Assembly: GCA_025054715.1 (NCBI GenBank)
Contig: JANWYH010000002.1
Location: forward strand, 248,001-312,000
Source: Pyrinomonadaceae bacterium
Lineage (GTDB): Bacteria > Acidobacteriota > Blastocatellia > Pyrinomonadales > Pyrinomonadaceae
Direction of reading: 5' to 3'
DNA length: 64,000 nucleotides
The position numbers and the translations under genes are program-made. The notes under the pieces are model-generated. The model made no database searches. It saw nothing but the letters and a program-made list of their open reading frames with translations, and was not told the DNA's origin. Shown in pieces: positions 58,301 to 64,000 of the stretch (positions within the stretch are counted from its first letter, which is position 1; each line of letters opens with the position of its first letter).

Positions 58301-59083
58301 AGCTCTATTATTGAAGAAGTTATTTGCAGACCACTGTGTTCTTCGACCGGTCAAAAATAACACTCCTTTGTATTCATTGGTTCCACGTTTTGTTACCAAA
58401 GAAACTTGTGCTCCTGAGGAGCGTCCTTGGTTCGCATTTGCTGTTGTAGTTGTTACTCTGAACTCCTCTATTGCTTCAGAGTTTAACCGAAGAACCGGGC
58501 TAAAAATATCGTTCGTTTGTGCCTCATTGATATCGACTCCGTCTAGTGTTATGTTCGACTGGTCACTTCGATTTCCTACTACGTAACCGTCTCTTGTAAC
58601 ACCTGGCTGAAGTGAGAGCAGATTGATAACATTTCTAGCTTCTGTTGGAAGCTGTGTGACTTGTTGCTCAACGAATGTATTGCCAACAGTAGCATCCTGA
58701 GTGTTCAATAGAGCTTCAGCCGTATTTCCACCGACTATGACAACCTCTTCTCTACCGCCTACTTCCAAAGATATGGAAACTCTTAACGGAGTATCAACTA
58801 CCACTTTTACATTTCGAACTGCTTTTTTAAAGCCTTGTGCTTCTACGGTTAACTCATAGTCTCCGGGCGGAATTGATGGAAAAGAAAAGCTGCCTGAACT
58901 ATCCGTAACAGCGGTTCTTGAAAACCCTTTTTCTTTGCTCGCTAGCGTAACAGTAGCTCCAGCAACATTTGCTTCTTGCGGATCAACTACCGTTCCACTT
59001 ACAGAACCTGTTCCAGTTTGAGCGATGATACTAACCGTTAAGGTTAAAACCATCGCTATTGCAAATACTAAAGCCTTTTTCAT
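55325..59083 (-). CDS. TonB-dependent receptor, Oar-like
   Basis: 1252 residues. Outer-membrane barrel for energy-dependent uptake. Signal peptide about 1-21; N-terminal carboxypeptidase-regulatory-like domain about 27-105 (GSVSGTVVDPQEANVAGATV, SIPPGDYELTVEAQGFKKA); plug with LPTEARNVINLLSLQPGV and NITLDGVDINEA about 140-190; then a large barrel with many aromatic strands and a C-terminal aromatic-ended strand (LRYTFK). The Oar-like layout is expanded in Acidobacteriota, where members are thought to import glycans or peptides. The ATG follows AGGGAGG. No partner SusD or enzyme is adjacent, so substrate is unknown. Confidence 0.93.
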   Translation of the reverse strand: MKKALVFAIAMVLTLTVSIIAQTGTGSVSGTVVDPQEANVAGATVTLASKEKGFSRTAVTDSSGSFSFPSIPPGDYELTVEAQGFKKAVRNVKVVVDTPLRVSISLEVGGREEVVIVGGNTAEALLNTQDATVGNTFVEQQVTQLPTEARNVINLLSLQPGVTRDGYVVGNRSDQSNITLDGVDINEAQTNDIFSPVLRLNSEAIEEFRVTTTTANANQGRSSGAQVSLVTKRGTNEYKGVLFLTGRRTQWSANNFFNNRAGVPREKFDKNVFGGAIGGPIIKDRLFFFYSYEGERTTRGQTAVRVVPLPNLGQGVVRFLGTNGQVNQLTCSDLATIFPAIVTPQTPNACNPAALSALAQAAAKYPHNNFDVGDSTAGQLLNTAGFRFNSDNEINNNSHVLRIDWNINSSQQLFFRGNYIFDVETFTPQFPDTPKPRLWSHPTGFVVGHTWTISNNLVNNFRFGLTRDAFSNQGDSSENAISFRFIYSPRLFSRTISRVTPVYNITDDFSWIWGRHTFQFGTNIRLISNKRETYATAYDSAITNPSFYPAGGQSVSNPINAYLSSTRGYTIASSSVSPVQNAVTAIIGRYTQYAANFTFNRQGQLLPSGTPSKRDFRTEEYDFYIQDVWKVFSNLTITAGLRYGLSRPVYEAEGYETKPTIPLGVYFRRRAEAAARGQIYDEPIVIDLSGPKNGRTPLYNWDRNNFQPRIAVAWSPNFGDNWFGRLIGRNGQSVIRGGFGIFNDYFGQALAVRFDLNNTLGFSSSSQIRANFYNLTTNPGPLFTGFNQSVRTLPNITIPSSISFPRRQPNRTYPTAIEGGLDSDLQAPIHYTWNLTYERTLPWGFVVTTSYLGRAARKLLQARDAAAPTNFVDPRSGMDWYTAATMLEILRQRGVPVNQVPAIPYFENLFPGLGAILGCPGANSTQVVYSLVYTGPGGCGTDYGNDWTSVQLELSFFSPLFPNRHIFYQPQYGTYGAWSTIGRSDYHAGTLTIRQRLANRVTFDFNYTFSKSMDEGSGLQSDLVTSGAGFILNPFRQRDMYALSDFDMKHIINANAIVQLPFGKGQPFFGNASKWLDLLIGGWQVAAIYRYNSGTPFPAPYDDTRWATNWNVQSYTTRTKNIKPCPTRGGKLFGCNTVEAYRSFRNAYPGETGERNVFRLPGFWVLDMGFGKTFDMPWNEEHKLQFRWEIFNLTNTQKMGAIDTSRSGYGIALDPAGTAISPPVNPPTNWSNFIGIQGEPRSMQFVLRYTFK

Positions 59084-59319
59084 AATTCTTCCTCCCTGAA
59101 TGATTTGTTAACTGCTAAACTGAAGAGCCATCTATCAAAAAGTCGCAGCCGAAAAAGACACAGCAATTCTTGTGCCATATAACTTAACTTAACTAAAGTC
59201 TGTTTTGTAAAGACTTATAGAGCATGAAAATCTGATTTCTAACAAAGAACATTCAAATTTTTGTAAAAATTTTACAGAACTTTGGAGATAATAATAGCAA
59301 AAAAGAAATATGTCAAGTT

Positions 59320-60225
59320 TCAAACCCTCATTGAGATAACTTTTGTTACTGTTGCTCCCATGCCAACGGCGGTGCTTATTGTAGGGGAAAGAGGTGAGGC
59401 TATATCGCCAATAGCGAACACATTTTTCAGATTCGTTTCGCAATTTGAGTCAACAACGACGTAGCCGTTCTCATCAAGTAGTATTTTTTCGCGGAAAAGC
59501 TCGTTATTTGGCTGAACGCCTATTCTAATTAAAACTCCTTCGACGTCGACGCACAAGCTCTCACCCGTTTTGAGATTTTCTAAAAGAACAGCTTCTAAGC
59601 GTTTTGTTCCGAGCAGTCTTTTCACGACTGTGTTTGTAAGGACTTTTATCTTTTCATTTTTTAGAACTTCATCAACAAACTCCCTGCGAGCACGAAAAGC
59701 ATCTCTTCGGTGTACCAGGAACACTTTTTTGCAGACTTTGCTAAGAATAAGGGCATTTTCTAACGCAGCGTCTCCACCACCAATTACGCATACGGATTTA
59801 TTTTTGTATTTTCCAAAATCCTTCTTTCCTGAAAGTAATATACCTTTGTTTTTGAACTCTTCTTCGCCTTCGAGATTTAGTTTTCTTCTTCTTACTCCTG
59901 TTGCAATAACGAGGAAGGAACTTTCAAAAACTTTTCCATTGCTTGTAAAAACTCTTTTTTTCTGAGGGTCTATTTCGGAAACTGTGGAAAGAGTTGAAAT
60001 CTCAATAGAGCGTTTTTCTAATTGTTTTAGGAAGATTTTGCATAATTCCTTTCCGTTTTTTGCTTCTACACCTAGGTGGTTTTTTATGGGATTATAGACT
60101 ATGTGAAGCTGTCCACCTGGTGAAGCTGCCTTTTCTAAGATTAAAGTTTTTAGATTTAATTCATTACACCATAGGGCAGCGGACATTCCAGCAACACCAG
60201 CGCCAATGATTATAACATCATACAT
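59320..60225 (-). CDS. TrxB-like FAD/NAD(P)-dependent oxidoreductase lacking redox cysteines
   Basis: 301 residues. Overall a low-molecular-weight thioredoxin-reductase fold: FAD-binding GAGVAGMSAAL at 8-18, GGQL at 37-40, ATGVRRRKL, NADPH-binding CVIGGGDAALENA at 146-158, HRRDAFRA, and FAIGDIASP near the end. The CxxC that lies before the NADPH domain in true TrxB is replaced by LLSGKKDF (about 130-137). It therefore cannot pass electrons to thioredoxin in the usual way and is more like TrxR-type ferredoxin/flavodoxin-NADP reductases. No neighbour tells its partner; the TonB receptor gene is 236 bases downstream. Confidence 0.88.
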   Translation of the reverse strand: MYDVIIIGAGVAGMSAALWCNELNLKTLILEKAASPGGQLHIVYNPIKNHLGVEAKNGKELCKIFLKQLEKRSIEISTLSTVSEIDPQKKRVFTSNGKVFESSFLVIATGVRRRKLNLEGEEEFKNKGILLSGKKDFGKYKNKSVCVIGGGDAALENALILSKVCKKVFLVHRRDAFRARREFVDEVLKNEKIKVLTNTVVKRLLGTKRLEAVLLENLKTGESLCVDVEGVLIRIGVQPNNELFREKILLDENGYVVVDSNCETNLKNVFAIGDIASPLSPTISTAVGMGATVTKVISMRV

Positions 60226-60288
60226 AAATTTTCTATTCCATTTTTTGTTTGGTTAGTTTATCATTTTTTGGTGATGTTTGAAAGAGAT

Positions 60289-60317
60289 TTGACATAAGGT
60301 TTCTATGGAAGCATAAT
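60289..60317 (+). promoter_or_regulatory. Sigma-70-type promoter of the chemosensory operon
   Basis: Perfect -35 TTGACA (60289-60294), exactly 17 bases of spacer, -10 CATAAT (60312-60317). It lies 39 bases before the ATG of the TPR-receiver gene, with the ribosome site AAAGGAA at 60344-60350. Confidence 0.88.
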
Positions 60318-60355
60318 TTGTCTGTTTTTAATTTTTTGTTAAGAAAGGAAGAGCT

Positions 60356-61882
60356 ATGAATCTATTTGATTCTCAAGAAGAAGTGAAGTTTGAGATAAAC
60401 CTCGATTCAGAACTTCTGGAGAATTTAGGTATGAGTCAGGAGGAAAAACTAGGCGAGGTTCTTAAAGCCGGGATAAAAGCGGCACAGAGGGGTAATAAAA
60501 CAGAAGCTCGAAGATTGCTTCTGTATGTTGTAAACGTTCAGCCTGACAACGAACCGGCTTGGATGTGGCTAGCTTCTGTTAGCGAATACCCTGAAGAGCT
60601 TTTATACTTTCTGAAAAATGTGTTAAGGATAAACCCTTCAAATCAAAAAGCTTTAGAGTGGCAAAAGACTACTTGTGCCTTGATGGCAAAAACGTTTGTT
60701 CAAAGAGGTATAAATGCTTACAAGGAAGATCGTAAGGGGCTTGCCAGACAGTTTTTCGAGGAGGCTCTAAAGCATGATGAAGAAAATGAGCTTGCTTGGC
60801 TTTGGTTAGCTTCTGTGACTGATGAAGAACAAGAGAAAATTTCTTTCTTGGAGAGAGTTCTTCAAATAAATCCTGAAAATGAAACTGCAAGAGATTCTCT
60901 GGAGAAGATTCGCCAGCAAAAGGCACGCGAGCTCTTAAAACAAGCAAATGCTGCTGTGATTGCTGGGAAAGGAAGAGAAGCCTATAAGATTTTAGAGGAA
61001 TTGATGAGTTTGGATTCACAAATAGAAGAAGCCTGGCTTTTAAGAGCATATCTTGCAAATTCTTATGAAGAAAAGCTCATGTGTTTTGAAAAAGTCCTAT
61101 CGCTTAATCCTAACAATGAAATAGCTCAAACAGGGGTCGAAGCGCTAAGAGAAATGAAGGAAGAGCGAAAAGAATCTCAAGGAGAGGGCTCGGTTGTAGG
61201 TTTTTCATCAGCAGATTTGCAAGCACCTCAAGATATTCTAAGTTCTGAAGCAGCCGAGGGAATGCAAGAGAAAGAAAAGGAATTAGAAGAAGTTTCTGAA
61301 CTGCCACGGCAAAATGAGAAAATTTTGAAAGAGGAATCAGAATTTTCTGAAGAGACTTTAGGAGATAAACTTGAAGAAGTAGCTGAAGAGAAAAAAGTTA
61401 TAGATTTTGAAGGCAAAGCAGAAAATGATGTGTTTGAAACTGATGAAAAGATAATGAGCAAGATATTTAGTGAAAAAGAGCAAGACGAAGAAGCCATCGA
61501 TCAAGGTCGTGTTATTTTAGTTGTTGACGATAGTCAGACGGTCCGTAAACTTATTTCAACGAAGCTGAAAAAATCGGGATATAGGGTTGTAGAAGCCGCA
61601 AGTGGTCTAGAAGCCTTACAGAAATTAAATGAGGTTATACCTGATCTCATTCTGCTGGATATTACTATGCCTGAACTTGATGGATATGAAGTTTGTAAGC
61701 GTATTCGAAGCAGTGAAGCAACTAGAGATATTCCTGTTGTTATGATTTCTGGTCGGGATGGATTTTTTGATAAGGTTCGTGGCAGAATGGTAGGCTCGAG
61801 TGGTTATATTACCAAGCCTTTTGGTCCTGAGACCATAATTACCACGGTGGAGTCTTATTTGAAGACTTATCAAAAGAGCTAA
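60356..61882 (+). CDS. TPR-repeat protein with C-terminal receiver domain
   Basis: 508 residues. The N-terminal 250 contain TPR-like units; three stand out: EPAWMWLASV..VLRINPSNQKAL, ELAWLWLASV..VLQINPENETAR and EEAWLLRAYL..VLSLNPNNEIAQ. Then an acidic, Glu-rich linker of about 110 residues, and a CheY-type receiver (about 385-508) with acidic pair VDDSQ and phospho-acceptor Asp435 in LLDITMPELDG, plus the conserved Lys in ITKPFG. First gene of the operon with CheW and MCP-like proteins, so it is likely the target regulator of that pathway, like the PilG/FrzZ class. TPR repeats probably bind a motility or polarity protein; that is inference. Confidence 0.88.
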   Translation: MNLFDSQEEVKFEINLDSELLENLGMSQEEKLGEVLKAGIKAAQRGNKTEARRLLLYVVNVQPDNEPAWMWLASVSEYPEELLYFLKNVLRINPSNQKALEWQKTTCALMAKTFVQRGINAYKEDRKGLARQFFEEALKHDEENELAWLWLASVTDEEQEKISFLERVLQINPENETARDSLEKIRQQKARELLKQANAAVIAGKGREAYKILEELMSLDSQIEEAWLLRAYLANSYEEKLMCFEKVLSLNPNNEIAQTGVEALREMKEERKESQGEGSVVGFSSADLQAPQDILSSEAAEGMQEKEKELEEVSELPRQNEKILKEESEFSEETLGDKLEEVAEEKKVIDFEGKAENDVFETDEKIMSKIFSEKEQDEEAIDQGRVILVVDDSQTVRKLISTKLKKSGYRVVEAASGLEALQKLNEVIPDLILLDITMPELDGYEVCKRIRSSEATRDIPVVMISGRDGFFDKVRGRMVGSSGYITKPFGPETIITTVESYLKTYQKS

Positions 61883-61885
61883 TTT

Positions 61886-62302
61886 ATGTCTTTTAATGAT
61901 GGAATTTGCGAAAATGGCAAATTTCTGATTTTTTCTCTTCAGAATAATTTTTATGCCGTAAGTGTGGAATTTGTAGTAAAGCTCGCAACAGGATTCAGAG
62001 TAACTACTTTGCCTAAAACACCTAACTATTTCGAAGGTATAACAAGTTTTAATGGTGAGGTAATCCCAGTAATTAATCTAGAAAAATTCATTGAAAAGGT
62101 TGATTCTGGCGAAAGTAAGTATTTTGTCGTTATCAGCGCAAACGATAATTTGCTTGCGCTAAAAGTTCGCTTTGTCTGGGATATTGTTTCTATCTCAAAC
62201 TGGCGGCAAAAGGCGGATTCTATATTGATAGCAGAGTCCTCTTATAGGCAGAAAGAGCTCTTTCTAATAGATGTAGAAAAGATGGTTTCTTTATTATTAT
62301 GA
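61886..62302 (+). CDS. CheW-like coupling protein
   Basis: 138 residues of a single CheW fold: FLIFSLQNNFYAVSVEFV at the start, TTLPKTPNYFEGITSFNGEV, IPVINLEKFI and NLLALKVRFVWDIV. CheW connects chemoreceptors to the kinase CheA. Starts 3 bases after the TPR-receiver gene and its stop overlaps the MCP-like gene by ATGA. The PilI-like length fits a Pil-Chp or similar pathway; no cheA is in the window. Confidence 0.88.
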   Translation: MSFNDGICENGKFLIFSLQNNFYAVSVEFVVKLATGFRVTTLPKTPNYFEGITSFNGEVIPVINLEKFIEKVDSGESKYFVVISANDNLLALKVRFVWDIVSISNWRQKADSILIAESSYRQKELFLIDVEKMVSLLL

Positions 62303-63789
62303 GTAGGAATCCTGCAAACTCTCTTTTGAATTCCATAAAGGGAAAAATCTGGATAGCAACCACCGCAATAGCTTTTTTTGTTTGCATATTTGGTTTTGTT
62401 TCTTATCTTTTGGTTTCTTTCATTGTTAGCAACACGATTTATGCCGTTTTAATTCCTTTTGTTCTTGTTGCTATTTCCGTAATTTTTTTTGGTTGGTGGT
62501 TATCGGGTGAGGTAGTGGCTCCTTTGGAGAGGTTGAATTTGGCAGCGAAAACGCTTGAGCGGAGCATAACTTCCAGTTTTCCAAGCACTTCTGGGGCGGT
62601 CGAGACAGATGAAATACTCGATTCTCTAAGAAGAATAGGTTTACAAATGCAGAAGCTAGTGGTTTCTATGGAAGAAGTAATGAAGGGAAACTTGGAAAGC
62701 GTTACAGTTTTAGGTTCTGCGGATAGGTTAAATCAAACCTTTCAGAGGCTTTTGAGCAGACTGGGTGAGTCAATAAGAGCTAAAAACGAGTTTGAAAGGT
62801 TGAACGAGGAAATTGAAGAGCTTGCGCGTAGAATTACATCGGTTAGATTTGGAGCAGATGGAATTGAACTAGGTTTTCATACGAAAAAGATTCAGGAAAT
62901 AGCAGCTAATTTTGTGATCTTATTTGATGATTATAAAAATGTCCTGCAAAAGATTGAGCGAATGGTATCAAAGGGCTATGAAGATGCTTCTGAGGTCAAG
63001 GCTACACTGATTTCTGCGATAGAAGCGAATGAAAAGGAAGCTAGACAAATACAGCAAGTGATCGGCGAGTTAAGAAAGTTTCCTAACACGATTCGCAGAA
63101 TCTCCGATGAGCTGAATCATTCGACTGAGTGGGTAAAGTTTACGGTCGAGCAAGTGAATGATAGGAGGGAGTTCATAAGAGAAAATATTGAATTGTTATC
63201 GGCAGTAATCTCGAAAGTTCAGAATTCGATTATGCAGCTTAGGCGGATGAATCAAAATTTTTTAGAAATTGACAATTTAGTAAAAGACATACAAAACGTA
63301 AGTCGCCGTATGGGAGTACTTTTCCTTTCACTTGAAGTTTCTTCTTTTGATGGCTTTGAGTTTATTGGAGAAGTGTCGGATTTAAGTCGGAAGATGGAAG
63401 GGATCTGCGAACAGGTGATGACGATTCGCCAAGCGTTTCAAAAGCATGTTGAGAACAGTTGTTCATCGCTTGAGTCGTTAGTTAAGGATGTGGAAAGAAT
63501 TAGTGAATTGATGCTTGAGGTCGAAGAAGGCATAGAAGGGCTGCAAAGAAGCGTTACGAAATTTATGGATTTGCAGGATAGAGTCATTTCATTTTCTCAG
63601 GAGCAGTTGCAACAGGTTGAAAGAGCTTTCCAAGTTCTAGTGAAAAGTACTTCTGAAGCAGAGTCCGTTTTTGAAGGGTTGAAGGAGTCTTCCGTAAAGC
63701 TTAATTACTTGCTTGAGTCAATTAAGTTACTCCAGAAGCCTTCTCCGAGAGGAAAGCTCTTCAAAGAACAAGAGGAGAATTTCCAATGA
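62299..63789 (+). CDS. Methyl-accepting chemotaxis-like protein with an eroded tip
   Basis: 496 residues. Two adjacent membrane helices (about 17-38 and 46-69) joined by a short loop, so there is almost no periplasmic sensor; a HAMP-like region follows (VVAPLERLNLAAK), then a long coiled coil to the end. Where receptors have the hyperconserved hairpin tip, this reads LFLSLEVSSFDGFEFIGEVSDL (about 341-362, given here in parts LFLSLEVSS and FDGFEFIGEV), which lacks the EAARAGE..GFAVVA stretch. It resembles PilJ-like proteins in position but its contact with CheA/CheW may differ. The stop overlaps the next membrane gene by ATGA. Confidence 0.8.
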   Translation: MSRNPANSLLNSIKGKIWIATTAIAFFVCIFGFVSYLLVSFIVSNTIYAVLIPFVLVAISVIFFGWWLSGEVVAPLERLNLAAKTLERSITSSFPSTSGAVETDEILDSLRRIGLQMQKLVVSMEEVMKGNLESVTVLGSADRLNQTFQRLLSRLGESIRAKNEFERLNEEIEELARRITSVRFGADGIELGFHTKKIQEIAANFVILFDDYKNVLQKIERMVSKGYEDASEVKATLISAIEANEKEARQIQQVIGELRKFPNTIRRISDELNHSTEWVKFTVEQVNDRREFIRENIELLSAVISKVQNSIMQLRRMNQNFLEIDNLVKDIQNVSRRMGVLFLSLEVSSFDGFEFIGEVSDLSRKMEGICEQVMTIRQAFQKHVENSCSSLESLVKDVERISELMLEVEEGIEGLQRSVTKFMDLQDRVISFSQEQLQQVERAFQVLVKSTSEAESVFEGLKESSVKLNYLLESIKLLQKPSPRGKLFKEQEENFQ

Positions 63790-64000
63790 CAAAGCTTCTT
63801 CATAATTTTCTGATTAGAATATCTTCGGCTGTTGCTATAGTTTTTCTGGTGCTTGGGCTTATTTTTATTTTAGTTTCGTATTTCGCCGACGAACCTAGCA
63901 GTTTTGTAGGTTTGGTAATAATGACGTTTGCCGTTTTGGTTGCCATTTTAGCTATTGTGATGGCAAACTTTGCTATCTTTAACCTTTCAAGCGAAATCAG
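63786..64000 (+). CDS. Second two-helix membrane protein, likely receptor paralogue (3' end outside window)
   Basis: ATG at 63786 overlaps the preceding stop (ATGA). 71 codons are visible: a short basic start (TKLLHNFLIRIS), a helix (AVAIVFLVLGLIFILVSYF), a brief loop (ADEPSS), a second helix (FVGLVIMTFAVLVAILAIVM) and the beginning of a cytoplasmic part. This is the same two-helix, minimal-loop layout as the upstream MCP-like protein, so I infer a tandem paralogue. The rest lies beyond the window. Confidence 0.75.
   Translation, partial: MTKLLHNFLIRISSAVAIVFLVLGLIFILVSYFADEPSSFVGLVIMTFAVLVAILAIVMANFAIFNLSSEI

Overview
The window reads as an AT-leaning chromosome segment of an Acidobacteriota bacterium, probably of the Blastocatellia type. 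This is an inference. It rests on the 1252-residue Oar-like TonB-dependent receptor with an N-terminal carboxypeptidase-regulatory-like domain, the rpmE - DUF1385 - prfA order, a fused AroD-AroE protein, Lys/Pro-rich small exported proteins, and an N-terminal domain that I associate with this phylum (gene at 28115). No 16S rRNA gene is present to settle it. Coding density is high and genes often overlap by ATGA. I see no insertion sequence, integrase, prophage or CRISPR array.

Layout. 0-3.5 kb: nusB (5' end outside the window), ligA and a pirin in one operon. 3.8-5.1 kb: a FadL/OMPP1-type outer-membrane protein with its own terminator. 5.2-6.7 kb: a short, single-domain penicillin-binding transpeptidase. 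6.8-11.9 kb: a membrane histidine kinase, two NtrC-type sigma-54 activators, an unlisted 58-residue membrane protein and a SAM methyltransferase. 12.1-20.5 kb (minus strand): Nudix hydrolase, MFS exporter, uvrA, murJ, two small Cys-containing exported proteins and tilS. 20.6-25.3 kb: a translation/housekeeping operon on the minus strand (rpmE, a truncated DUF1385 gene, prfA, a histidine phosphatase, a GAF protein, an intracellular subtilase and a small membrane protein). 25.4-33.0 kb: tRNA-Ala(CGC), panC, a thioredoxin-fold protein lacking its cysteines, maf, dciA-like, thiS, a TspO-like protein, aroDE and ubiB-like.

33.2-49.7 kb: a type VI secretion system cluster in the order tssK-tssL-tssM-tagJ-tssA-tssB-tssC-hcp-tssE-tssF-tssG-clpV. 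It encodes membrane complex, baseplate, sheath, tube and recycling ATPase. A strong intrinsic terminator sits between hcp and tssE. tssI (VgrG), PAAR, tssJ and any effector/immunity pair are absent from the window.

49.7-60.2 kb: tRNA-Val(CAC), a Lys/Pro-rich small exported protein, then a minus-strand operon msrA - aminotransferase - 37-codon ORF - thiF - beta-propeller protein, then the TonB-dependent receptor and a TrxB-like flavoprotein without the CxxC pair. 60.3 kb to the end: a chemosensory operon with a near-consensus promoter (TPR-receiver fusion, CheW, an MCP-like protein with an eroded signalling tip, and the start of a second similar membrane protein); its CheA would lie past the window.

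I did not find a convincing wholly new system. The observations most worth a second look are the 20-cysteine exported protein with its companion, the divergent MCP operon, the terminator inside the T6SS operon, the coupled 37-codon ORF before thiF, the truncated DUF1385 gene, the two redox-family proteins that have lost their CxxC motifs, and the Fur-family-like palindrome over the rpmE promoter.
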